A stretch of DNA of 64,000 nucleotides from DAITBA01 sp036824005 (lineage in GTDB: Bacteria > Pseudomonadota > Gammaproteobacteria > Burkholderiales > Rhodocyclaceae), in the NCBI GenBank assembly GCA_036824005.1, contig DAITBA010000011.1, positions 62,001 through 126,000 on the forward strand, read 5' to 3'. The notes under the pieces were generated by a model, which was not told the origin of the DNA, did no database searches, and saw nothing but the letters and a program-made list of their open reading frames with translations. Numbering within the stretch: position 1 is the first letter of the stretch; every line of letters starts with the position of its first letter. The translations under genes and the position numbers were made by a program. This document shows positions 45,329 through 52,583 of this stretch, piece by piece.

Positions 45329-46504
45329 TCAGCGATCGTTGCGCGCCAGCTTCGGCCGCTTGCCGATTTCCACGGGAATGTCCAGGCGCTCCTTGCCGCG
45401 AATGACGTTCAGTTTGGCCTTCTGCCCCGGCGGCAGCGCCGCGATGGTGTCGATGAGCGCGCGTTCGTCGCGCACCGGCTTGCCTTCCACGGACACGAGG
45501 ATGTCGCCGATCTTTACGCCGGCGCGGTTCGCCGGCCCGCTGGGTTCCACGTAGGCGATCACTACGCCTTCGGTCGTCGGTAGGTTGAACGAATCCGCCA
45601 ACTCCGGCGTTATCTCCTGCGGCCCAACGCCGATCCAGCCGCGGGTGACGTTGCCGGTGCGGATGATCTGCTCCATGATGTTCTTGGCCAACGATACGGG
45701 AATCGCGAAGCCGATGCCGAGCGAACCGCCGCTTTGGGAATAGATGGCCGTGTTGATGCCGATGAGATTGCCGTTGCTGTCCACCAGCGCGCCGCCGGAG
45801 TTGCCCGGATTGATCGCGGCATCGGTCTGGATGAAGTTCTCGAAGGTGTTGATGCCCAGGTGCGTGCGGCCCAACGCGCTGACGATGCCCATGGTGACGG
45901 TCTGGCCGACGCCGAATGGATTGCCGATGGCCAGGACGACATCGCCCACCCGGAGGCCATCGGTAGAGGCGAAGGTAATTGACGGCAATTTGCCGCCTGA
46001 ATCGATGCGTAGGACCGCCAGATCCGATTCCGGATCGCTGCCGACGGCGCTCGCCTTGAATTTGCGGCCATCGTTGAGTGCGACCTCAATCTCGTCCGCC
46101 GCCTCGACGACATGGTTGTTGGTGAGAATATAGCCGTCGGCGCTGATGATCACTCCGCTGCCCAGTCCGGAGGAGCGCTGGCGCTGGTTGGGTAGACGGT
46201 CGCCGAAGAAGTGGCGGAATACCGGGTCATCGAACAGCGGATGGCGCGGTACCTTCATCTCCTTGGAAGTGAAGATGTGCACCACCGCCGGCAGTGCCTT
46301 GCGCGCGGCATCGGAATAGGAGAGCACCTTGCGCGGGTCGCCGGCCGCGGGCGCGGCGGCTGGTGGCGCGACCTCCTGCAGGGCGACGACATTCGGCGTG
46401 GCCGGCGTCCGGTTCAACCATTCCGGTTTCAAGGTGGAAACGACGAACAGCGCCGCGACGCTCACGGTCACGGCCTGGGCGAAAATCAGCCACAGCCGGC
46501 GCAT
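45329..46504 (-). CDS. DegS/AlgW-like HtrA serine protease with one PDZ domain
   Basis: The 391-residue protein has one N-terminal membrane anchor (about residues 4-25) and a trypsin-like domain with the triad His in LTNNHVVEAADEIEV, Asp in ESDLAVLRID and Ser in NPGNSGGALVDS. A single PDZ domain follows (VEPSGPANRAGVKIGDILVS). A membrane-anchored HtrA with one PDZ is the DegS/AlgW layout, which cleaves anti-sigma factors under envelope stress; DegQ-type has two PDZ domains. It faces tatC tail-to-tail and the Nif3 gene head-to-head. Confidence 0.9.
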   Translation of the reverse strand: MRRLWLIFAQAVTVSVAALFVVSTLKPEWLNRTPATPNVVALQEVAPPAAAPAAGDPRKVLSYSDAARKALPAVVHIFTSKEMKVPRHPLFDDPVFRHFFGDRLPNQRQRSSGLGSGVIISADGYILTNNHVVEAADEIEVALNDGRKFKASAVGSDPESDLAVLRIDSGGKLPSITFASTDGLRVGDVVLAIGNPFGVGQTVTMGIVSALGRTHLGINTFENFIQTDAAINPGNSGGALVDSNGNLIGINTAIYSQSGGSLGIGFAIPVSLAKNIMEQIIRTGNVTRGWIGVGPQEITPELADSFNLPTTEGVVIAYVEPSGPANRAGVKIGDILVSVEGKPVRDERALIDTIAALPPGQKAKLNVIRGKERLDIPVEIGKRPKLARNDR

Positions 46505-46561
46505 AATGGTAAGAGGTGTTAAGGGAAGTAGGTCGGATAGTTATGGCAAAGGTGGGAACCC

Positions 46562-47308
46562 ATGCGGCGCGCTGAGCTTCGCGACTACCTGGATCGGCTG
46601 CTGGAAGTGACGCGCTTCAGGGATTATTGCCCAAACGGCTTGCAAGTGGAAGGGCGCGATACCATCGAGCGCATCGTCACCGGCGTCAGCGCCAGTCAGG
46701 CGCTGCTCGATTTTGCGATCAGTTGTCATGCCGACGCCATCATCGTACATCACGGCTGGTTCTGGCGCAGCGACGATGCCCGTGTGACAGGGGTGCGCAA
46801 GACACGGCTGGCGACACTGCTGAGTCATGACATTAGCCTGTTCGCGTTTCATCTGCCGCTGGACTGCCACCCCGAACTAGGGAACAACGCACAACTGGCC
46901 AAGCATGCCGGTTGGCTCGCCGACGGCCGATTTGCCGAACAGGATGTCGGGTTTCTCGGTCGGCCGGAGACGCCCGGCAACGCCGGTTCGGTGGCTGCGG
47001 GCTTAGCGCGCGTGCTCGGACGCGAGCCGATGCTGATCGGCGATGCCGATCGTCCCGTGCACCGCCTCGCCTGGTGTTCGGGCGCTGCCCAAGGTTACTT
47101 TGAGCAGGCCATCTCCGCCGGTGCGGACCTCTATGTGAGTGGCGAGATCTCCGAACAGACGGTGCATCTGGCGCGCGAGTCCGGCGTGCCCTACCTGGCC
47201 GCCGGACACCATGCTACCGAGCGCTACGGCGTCCGGGCCGTGGGCAAGCACCTGGCGCAGGCGTTCGCGCTCGAGTGCCGGTTCGCTGATATCGACAATC
47301 CGGTATGA
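46562..47308 (+). CDS. Nif3-like dinuclear-metal hydrolase family protein
   Basis: The 248-residue protein has the Nif3/YbgI pattern: YCPNGLQVEGRDTIERIVTG, HADAIIVHHGWFWR (metal-binding His), and VSGEISEQTVHLARESG and AAGHHATERYGV, with the late His/Glu ligands. Members form toroidal hexamers with a dimetal centre; E. coli YbgI affects GTP cyclohydrolase I-type functions but no substrate is certain. It is the first plus-strand gene after the divergent protease. Confidence 0.92.
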   Translation: MRRAELRDYLDRLLEVTRFRDYCPNGLQVEGRDTIERIVTGVSASQALLDFAISCHADAIIVHHGWFWRSDDARVTGVRKTRLATLLSHDISLFAFHLPLDCHPELGNNAQLAKHAGWLADGRFAEQDVGFLGRPETPGNAGSVAAGLARVLGREPMLIGDADRPVHRLAWCSGAAQGYFEQAISAGADLYVSGEISEQTVHLARESGVPYLAAGHHATERYGVRAVGKHLAQAFALECRFADIDNPV

Positions 47309-47346
47309 GCGGGCACGGGCTGGTCGGATGTCGAATATTTCATGGT

Positions 47347-47405
47347 TTGACAATGTGCCTCGGTGGAATTACGATTTAGACAATGAGTTCACCAAAGCGT
47401 AATTC
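47347..47405 (+). promoter_or_regulatory. promoter with overlapping inverted repeat upstream of the aromatic operon
   Basis: TTGACA at 47347-47352 is 17 bases from TACGAT at 47370-47375, a good sigma-70 match. GAATTACG at 47366-47373 and its perfect complement CGTAATTC at 47398-47405 form an inverted repeat overlapping the -10 box and the expected start, which looks like an operator. GACAATG also occurs twice (47349 and 47379). The first gene starts at 47445. Confidence 0.6.
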
Positions 47406-47444
47406 AGTGTCCGATTTCGCATTGTTTTTCGGGGCCGGAATTCC

Positions 47445-48404
47445 ATGAGCAAAGTATTCGCATCCCAAGCCGACCTTAAGGACAAGAAGGTCAGCTTCGA
47501 GTGCCTGTCCGAAAACGCCTATGCCTACACCGCGGAGGGTGACCCCAACACCGGAGTCATCATCGGCGACGACGCCGTGATGGTCGTCGATACCCAAGCG
47601 ACGCCGGTCATGGCCCAGGACGTCATCCACCGAATTCGCGAAGTGACCGACAAGCCAATACGCTACGTGGTGATGTCGCATTACCACGCGGTGCGCGTCA
47701 TGGGGGCGTCGGCCTACCAGGCGGAGCACATCATCGCCAGCCAGGACACCTACGATCTCATCGTCGAGCGAGGCGAGGCAGACTTTAGGTCGGAGGTGGA
47801 ACGGTTTCCGCGCTTGTTCCGCGCCGTCGATTCGGTGCCCGGACTGACATGGCCGACCCTGAGCTTTCGGGGGGAAATGAAGCTCTGGCTGGGCAAGTTA
47901 GAGGTGCGCATCATGCAACTGGGCCGTGGCCATACGAAGGGTGATACCGTGGTCTGGCTGCCCCAGCAGAGGATCCTGTATTCCGGCGACCTCGTGGAAT
48001 ACGGCGCGACACCATACACGGGCGATGCCTATCTGACGGACTGGCCGGCGACGCTCGATGCCATCGCCGCGCTTGGTCCGGAGAAGCTCGTTCCCGGGCG
48101 CGGTGCCGCGCTGCAGACCAAGGAGCAGGTGCAGGCCGGCCTGCAGGGCACACGCGAGTTCGTCACCGCGCTGTTCGCGTCGGTCAGGCAGGGCGCGAAG
48201 GCCGGCAAGCCGCTCAAGCAGGTCTACCGCGAAACCTACGCCGCGCTCAAGCCGCGTTTCGGCCATTGGGTCATCTTCGATCATTGCCTACCGTTCGATG
48301 TCAGCCGTGCCTATGACGAGGCCACGTGCTGGCCCGACCCGCGCATCTGGACTGCCCAGCGCGACAAGGAGATGTGGCAGGCGCTCGAAGACGTGCCAGC
48401 ATGA
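47445..48404 (+). CDS. MBL-fold hydrolase with degraded metal motif
   Basis: The 319-residue protein has the metallo-beta-lactamase frame: VIIGDDAVMVVDTQATP, then YVVMSHYHAVRVMGAS, GRGHTKGDTVVW and QRILYSGDLVEYGATP. The canonical HxHxDH is HYHAVR, so the metal-2 Asp and His (residues about 83-84) are changed to Val and Arg, while the later His and Asp remain. It may bind one metal or have changed chemistry. It starts the operon of aromatic genes; the role there is unknown. It ends 73 bases before the flavin hydroxylase gene. Confidence 0.8.
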   Translation: MSKVFASQADLKDKKVSFECLSENAYAYTAEGDPNTGVIIGDDAVMVVDTQATPVMAQDVIHRIREVTDKPIRYVVMSHYHAVRVMGASAYQAEHIIASQDTYDLIVERGEADFRSEVERFPRLFRAVDSVPGLTWPTLSFRGEMKLWLGKLEVRIMQLGRGHTKGDTVVWLPQQRILYSGDLVEYGATPYTGDAYLTDWPATLDAIAALGPEKLVPGRGAALQTKEQVQAGLQGTREFVTALFASVRQGAKAGKPLKQVYRETYAALKPRFGHWVIFDHCLPFDVSRAYDEATCWPDPRIWTAQRDKEMWQALEDVPA

Positions 48405-48477
48405 CCGCGTCCGCGCGCGATCCTGCAAATGCTGTGCGTGCGTACCGGCTGACGCACCGACCCGACAGCCGCAGGCC

Positions 48478-50145
48478 ATGAAGACCTACCGGAATCCGAT
48501 ATTCGCGTTCCGACGCTCGGCTGATCAGGATGCGCTCGGGCCGGCTCACCATCCGGTACTCGTGGTCGGTGCCGGGCCGGTCGGCCTCACTGCAGCCATC
48601 GATCTGGCGCAGCACGGCGTGCCCTGCGTGGTCCTCGACGAGGACGAGACGGTCAGCGTTGGTTCCCGGGCCGTTTGCTACGCCAAACGCGCGCTGGAGA
48701 TCCTCGATCGGCTCGGCTGCGGCGAGCCCGTCGTGCGACGGGGCGTGCGCTGGAACGTCGGCAAGGTCTTTTTCAAGGGTAAGCAGGTCTATACCTTCGA
48801 TCTGTCGCCCGAATCGGGTCACCATCGGCCGGCTTTCATCAACCTGCAGCAGTACCACTTTGAGGAAATCCTGATCGCCAGGGCCGAGGCCGTAGGCGGT
48901 GTCGATCTGCGCTGGAAGAACAAAGTGATCGACGTCGAGCACGATGCCGCGTGGGTCCGCGTCAGGGTGCAGACGCCCGACGGTGAGTACGTGCTCACCT
49001 GTGATTGGCTGATTGTTGCCGATGGGGCGCGCAGCCCGGTACGGCACATGATGGGGTTGGAGAGCAAGGGCAAGGTTTTCAAGGATCGGTTTCTGATCGC
49101 GGACGTGTACATGAAGGCCGACTACCCAACGGAGCGCTGGTTCTGGTTCGACCCACCGTTTCACCCCAACCAGTCGGCGCTGCTGCACCGCCAGGCAGAC
49201 AATGTCTGGCGTATCGATTTCCAGCTTGGCTGGGACGCGGATCCCGAGGAGGAGAAAAAGCCCGAACGAGTTCTGCCACGGCTGAAGCAAATGCTCGGCG
49301 AGCGTGAGTTCGAGCTGGAATGGATGAGCGTCTACACCTTTACCTGCCGGCGGATGGACCGGTTCCGCCACGGCCGCGTATTGTTCGCGGGCGATGCGGC
49401 ACACCAGGTTTCGCCCTTCGGCGCCCGCGGTGCCAATTCCGGCCTCCAGGACGCCGACAACCTGGCGTGGAAACTGAGGTTGGTCATGGCAGGAAAGGCC
49501 CCGGAACGCTTGATGGACACCTATTCGGACGAGCGCGTGTTCGCCGCCGACGAGAACATTGTTAATTCCACGCGCAGCACCGACTTCATCACGCCCAAGA
49601 GCAAAGTCTCGCATACCTTCCGCGATGCCGTGCTGCTGCTTGCCGAGAGGTTTCCCTTCGCCCGCAAGCTGGTGAATTCGGGCCGCCTCTCGGTGCCGGC
49701 GGTGCTGCATCGCTCGAGCCTCAACACACCGGACGCCGACGCTTTTGCCGGCGAAATGGTGCCGGGCGCGCCGTGCGCGGACGCGCCGATCCGGCTCGCG
49801 GGGCGTGCCGAATGGCTGCTCGGGCAGCTAGGCGGCACGTTCAACGGCTTGTACTTCGCCGGCCCGCAGGCGAGTCTTCCGGCGGTTGTGGCGAAAGGGA
49901 TCGCCGCGCTCGACCAGGACAGCATCCCCGTGCGCACCTTGATGGTCGCCGCGCCTGGCATTGCCCGCACGCCAGACGCACCGCTGTGGATCGAGGACGC
50001 GGATGGACTGGTGGCGCAGCGCTACGATGCGCGTCCGGGTACGTTCTACCTGCTGCGGCCAGATCAACACGTATGCGCGCGCTGGCGTGATTTCCGCGTC
50101 GCCGACGTGCGCGCGGCCGTCGCCCGCGCTACCTGCAACGACTGA
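48478..50145 (+). CDS. flavin-dependent aromatic hydroxylase (MhaA-like)
   Basis: The 555-residue group A flavin monooxygenase has the FAD-binding GxGxxG (VLVVGAGPVGLTAAIDLAQH, about residues 27-46), a DG motif (WLIVADGARSPVRH) and the second FAD motif VLFAGDAAHQVSPFGARGAN (about residues 300-320). It resembles MhpA/PobA-type hydroxylases and, with the next 63-residue gene, matches MhaA of the 3-hydroxyphenylacetate 6-hydroxylase (about 63 kDa). The reaction would be hydroxylation to homogentisate with NADH or NADPH and oxygen; substrate is inferred from the neighbours. The ATG at 48478 keeps the N-terminus in normal reach of the FAD fold. Confidence 0.82.
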   Translation: MKTYRNPIFAFRRSADQDALGPAHHPVLVVGAGPVGLTAAIDLAQHGVPCVVLDEDETVSVGSRAVCYAKRALEILDRLGCGEPVVRRGVRWNVGKVFFKGKQVYTFDLSPESGHHRPAFINLQQYHFEEILIARAEAVGGVDLRWKNKVIDVEHDAAWVRVRVQTPDGEYVLTCDWLIVADGARSPVRHMMGLESKGKVFKDRFLIADVYMKADYPTERWFWFDPPFHPNQSALLHRQADNVWRIDFQLGWDADPEEEKKPERVLPRLKQMLGEREFELEWMSVYTFTCRRMDRFRHGRVLFAGDAAHQVSPFGARGANSGLQDADNLAWKLRLVMAGKAPERLMDTYSDERVFAADENIVNSTRSTDFITPKSKVSHTFRDAVLLLAERFPFARKLVNSGRLSVPAVLHRSSLNTPDADAFAGEMVPGAPCADAPIRLAGRAEWLLGQLGGTFNGLYFAGPQASLPAVVAKGIAALDQDSIPVRTLMVAAPGIARTPDAPLWIEDADGLVAQRYDARPGTFYLLRPDQHVCARWRDFRVADVRAAVARATCND

Positions 50146-50155
50146 GGGCCGATCC

Positions 50156-50347
50156 ATGACGCTGAAGACGGATATCAACCTGGCCGCACCGGACGATTTC
50201 TACGAGGCGCTGATCGAGATGCATCGCGACCTGAGCGACGAACAGAGTCAACTCGTGAACGCGAAACTGATCCTGCTGCTGGCGAACCACATCGGTGATC
50301 TGACTGTGTTGCGCGAAGCAATGCAGGCGGCACGTGAAGGCGTCTAG
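50156..50347 (+). CDS. DUF2783 small protein (MhaB-like hydroxylase partner)
   Basis: The 63-residue protein MTLKTDINLAAPDDFYEALI and its helical rest (HRDLSDEQSQLVNAKLILLL, then ANHIGDLTVLREAM) matches DUF2783, two or three helices with no signal or membrane segment. It lies 10 bases after the hydroxylase and 17 before the dioxygenase. In Pseudomonas putida the 3-hydroxyphenylacetate hydroxylase is a flavoprotein plus a small coupling protein of about 7 kDa (MhaB); size and position fit. The equivalence needs testing. Confidence 0.75.
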   Translation: MTLKTDINLAAPDDFYEALIEMHRDLSDEQSQLVNAKLILLLANHIGDLTVLREAMQAAREGV

Positions 50348-50364
50348 ATCTACGGGAGTCGGAC

Positions 50365-51489
50365 ATGAAACAAGCGATCACCTTTCCCCGGACAGAGGGC
50401 GTCTACACCAGGCAGGCGCACTGCGATATCCCGGATGGCTTGTACGAGCGGGAGATGGGCCGCGAAGGATTCTTCGGACCAGCGTCGCACATCCTGCATC
50501 GACACAAACCGACGGACTGGGTTGCCTGGGAAGGCCCGCTACAGCCGCGCGCCTTCGACCTGACAAGGCTCGACGTGGTCGAGGCCTGTCCCTGGTCGGC
50601 GGCGCCGGTGTTGGCCAACGGCAATATGAAGATGCGCTACTGGAAGACGAGTGGCGCGATGGGCCACCTAGTGCGCAACGCCGACGGCGACGATCTGCTG
50701 TTCGTCCACCAAGGTCACGGCGATTTGTACTGCGACTACGGCCACATGGGCTTCCGCGATGGTGACTACATCGTCATACCGCGCGGTACGCAATGGCGCA
50801 TCGAATGCGGCGAGCCGGTGGAATTGCTGCTGATCGAGGCGACCGAGGACTACTACATGCTGCCGGAGCGGGGGATCGCCGGACGCCACGCCCAGTTCGA
50901 CCTGGCCTGCCTGGACACGCCGAAGATCGACGATGCGTTCCAAGCGCAGCAAGGCGAATTCGAAACCAAGGTGCGGATCAAGCGGCTGAGCCGGATCAGC
51001 ACCGTGACGTTTCCGTTCAATCCTCTTGATGCGGTCGGCTGGCACGGCGACTGCTTGCCGGTCAAGCTCAATTGGCGCGACATCCGGCCTTTGATGTCCG
51101 ACCGCTATCACCTGCCGCCTTCGGCCCACTGCACTTTCCTGGCCAAAGCATTCGTCGTGTGCACTTTTGCGCCGCGGCCGATCGAATCCGACCCGGGGGC
51201 GCTTAAGGTACCGTTCTTCCACAACAACGACGACTACGACGAAGTCATTTTTTATCACCGGGGCGAATTCTTCAGCCGCGACAACATCAAGCCGGGCATG
51301 GTCACCCTGCATCCATGCGGCTTTGCCCACGGGCCGCACCCAAGGGCTTTCGAGATGGGTGCCAGGCACGGCCGGAAGCACACCGACGAGGTGGCGGTGA
51401 TGGTGGACACGCGCTATCCGGTGGAAACCGCAGTGTTGCCGGCGGGCGTGGAGTTTGGGGGCTACGTCGATTCCTGGCTGAAGAAGTGA
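50365..51489 (+). CDS. hmgA: homogentisate 1,2-dioxygenase family enzyme
   Basis: The 374-residue cupin enzyme has iron-ligand motifs: FHNNDDYDEVIFYHRG (His then Glu) and FAHGPHP (His), corresponding to the His/Glu/His of human HGD. It opens the homogentisate ring to maleylacetoacetate. It is about 60 residues shorter than the classical enzyme (about 430-445), as in a known bacterial subgroup. It sits between the MhaB-like gene and a FAH-family hydrolase, consistent with the pathway order. Confidence 0.85.
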   Translation: MKQAITFPRTEGVYTRQAHCDIPDGLYEREMGREGFFGPASHILHRHKPTDWVAWEGPLQPRAFDLTRLDVVEACPWSAAPVLANGNMKMRYWKTSGAMGHLVRNADGDDLLFVHQGHGDLYCDYGHMGFRDGDYIVIPRGTQWRIECGEPVELLLIEATEDYYMLPERGIAGRHAQFDLACLDTPKIDDAFQAQQGEFETKVRIKRLSRISTVTFPFNPLDAVGWHGDCLPVKLNWRDIRPLMSDRYHLPPSAHCTFLAKAFVVCTFAPRPIESDPGALKVPFFHNNDDYDEVIFYHRGEFFSRDNIKPGMVTLHPCGFAHGPHPRAFEMGARHGRKHTDEVAVMVDTRYPVETAVLPAGVEFGGYVDSWLKK

Positions 51490-51550
51490 CGCCAATCAAA
51501 TCAATGCCTGGCGAAGCGCACGATGGCCAAGACGACGGCGAGGGCCGGCA

Positions 51551-52540
51551 ATGAAGCTCGCGAGTCTTAAGCAGGGAGGTCGGGACGGTACCCTGGTGGT
51601 GGTCAACCACGACCTGACGCTGGCGCAGGCGGTCGCCGATATCGCCCCGACGCTACAGGCGGCGCTCGATGACTGGGCCGCCGCGGAGCCGCGACTGCGC
51701 CAGGTTTACGAGGCGCTGAATCATGGCGGTGCGCGGCACGGAATTGTGTTCGATCCGCGCCGCTGCCATTCCCCTTTGCCAAGAGCATATCAGTGGGCGG
51801 ATGGCTCTGCCTATGTGAACCATGTCGAGCTTGTCCGCAAGGCGCGTGGCGTGCCGATGCCATCGGAATTCTGGAGCGATCCGTTGATGTATCAGGGTGG
51901 CTCGGACGGCTTCCTCGGCCCGTGCGATCCAATTCTTGCTGCTTCCGAGGAATGGGGCATCGACTTCGAGGCCGAGGTGGCGGTCGTCACCGACGACGTG
52001 CCGATGGGTGCGACACCCGAAACGGCGGCGCCCCACATCAAGCTGCTCATGCTGGTCAATGACGTAAGCCTGCGCAGTCTCATTCCGTCCGAACTGGCCA
52101 AGGGGTTCGGCTTTTTTCAGAGCAAGCCTGCCTCGTCGTTTTCCCCCGTTGCCGTGACCCCGGATGTACTCGGCGCTGCGTGGCACGACGGCAAACTACA
52201 TCTGCGGTTGCGTGTGGAGCTAAATGGCGATCTGTTCGGTCAGCCCGACGCGGGCAACGACATGACATTCAGCTTCCCGCAATTGATTGCCCACGCGGCG
52301 CGAACGCGCGCGCTTGGCGCCGGCTCGATCATCGGTTCGGGAACCGTTTCGAACGTGGATCGCAGTGCAGGCTCGGCCTGCCTGGCGGAGCGACGGATGC
52401 TGGAGACGATCGCCGAAGGAAGGCCGCGCACACCGTTCATGCGCTTTGGCGATCGCGTGCGTATCGAGATGCTGGATGGGTTCGGCTGCTCGGTGTTCGG
52501 CGCGATTGAGCAGGAAGTGCGGCGCTACGCAACCCCGTAG
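51551..52540 (+). CDS. fumarylacetoacetate hydrolase family protein
   Basis: The 329-residue protein has an N-terminal capping region and the FAH catalytic fold with metal ligands in GIDFEAEVAVVTDDV and the following MLVNDVSLRSLIPSE, then AGSIIGSGTVSN. In this operon it should hydrolyse fumarylacetoacetate (after isomerisation) to fumarate and acetoacetate. It is shorter than eukaryotic-type FAH (about 420), so other acylpyruvase substrates are possible. It starts 61 bases after hmgA. Confidence 0.85.
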   Translation: MKLASLKQGGRDGTLVVVNHDLTLAQAVADIAPTLQAALDDWAAAEPRLRQVYEALNHGGARHGIVFDPRRCHSPLPRAYQWADGSAYVNHVELVRKARGVPMPSEFWSDPLMYQGGSDGFLGPCDPILAASEEWGIDFEAEVAVVTDDVPMGATPETAAPHIKLLMLVNDVSLRSLIPSELAKGFGFFQSKPASSFSPVAVTPDVLGAAWHDGKLHLRLRVELNGDLFGQPDAGNDMTFSFPQLIAHAARTRALGAGSIIGSGTVSNVDRSAGSACLAERRMLETIAEGRPRTPFMRFGDRVRIEMLDGFGCSVFGAIEQEVRRYATP

Positions 52541-52583
52541 CGCGGCGGCAAAATCGCGGCGCGGCTGCTGCTGGGGCGCGGCT

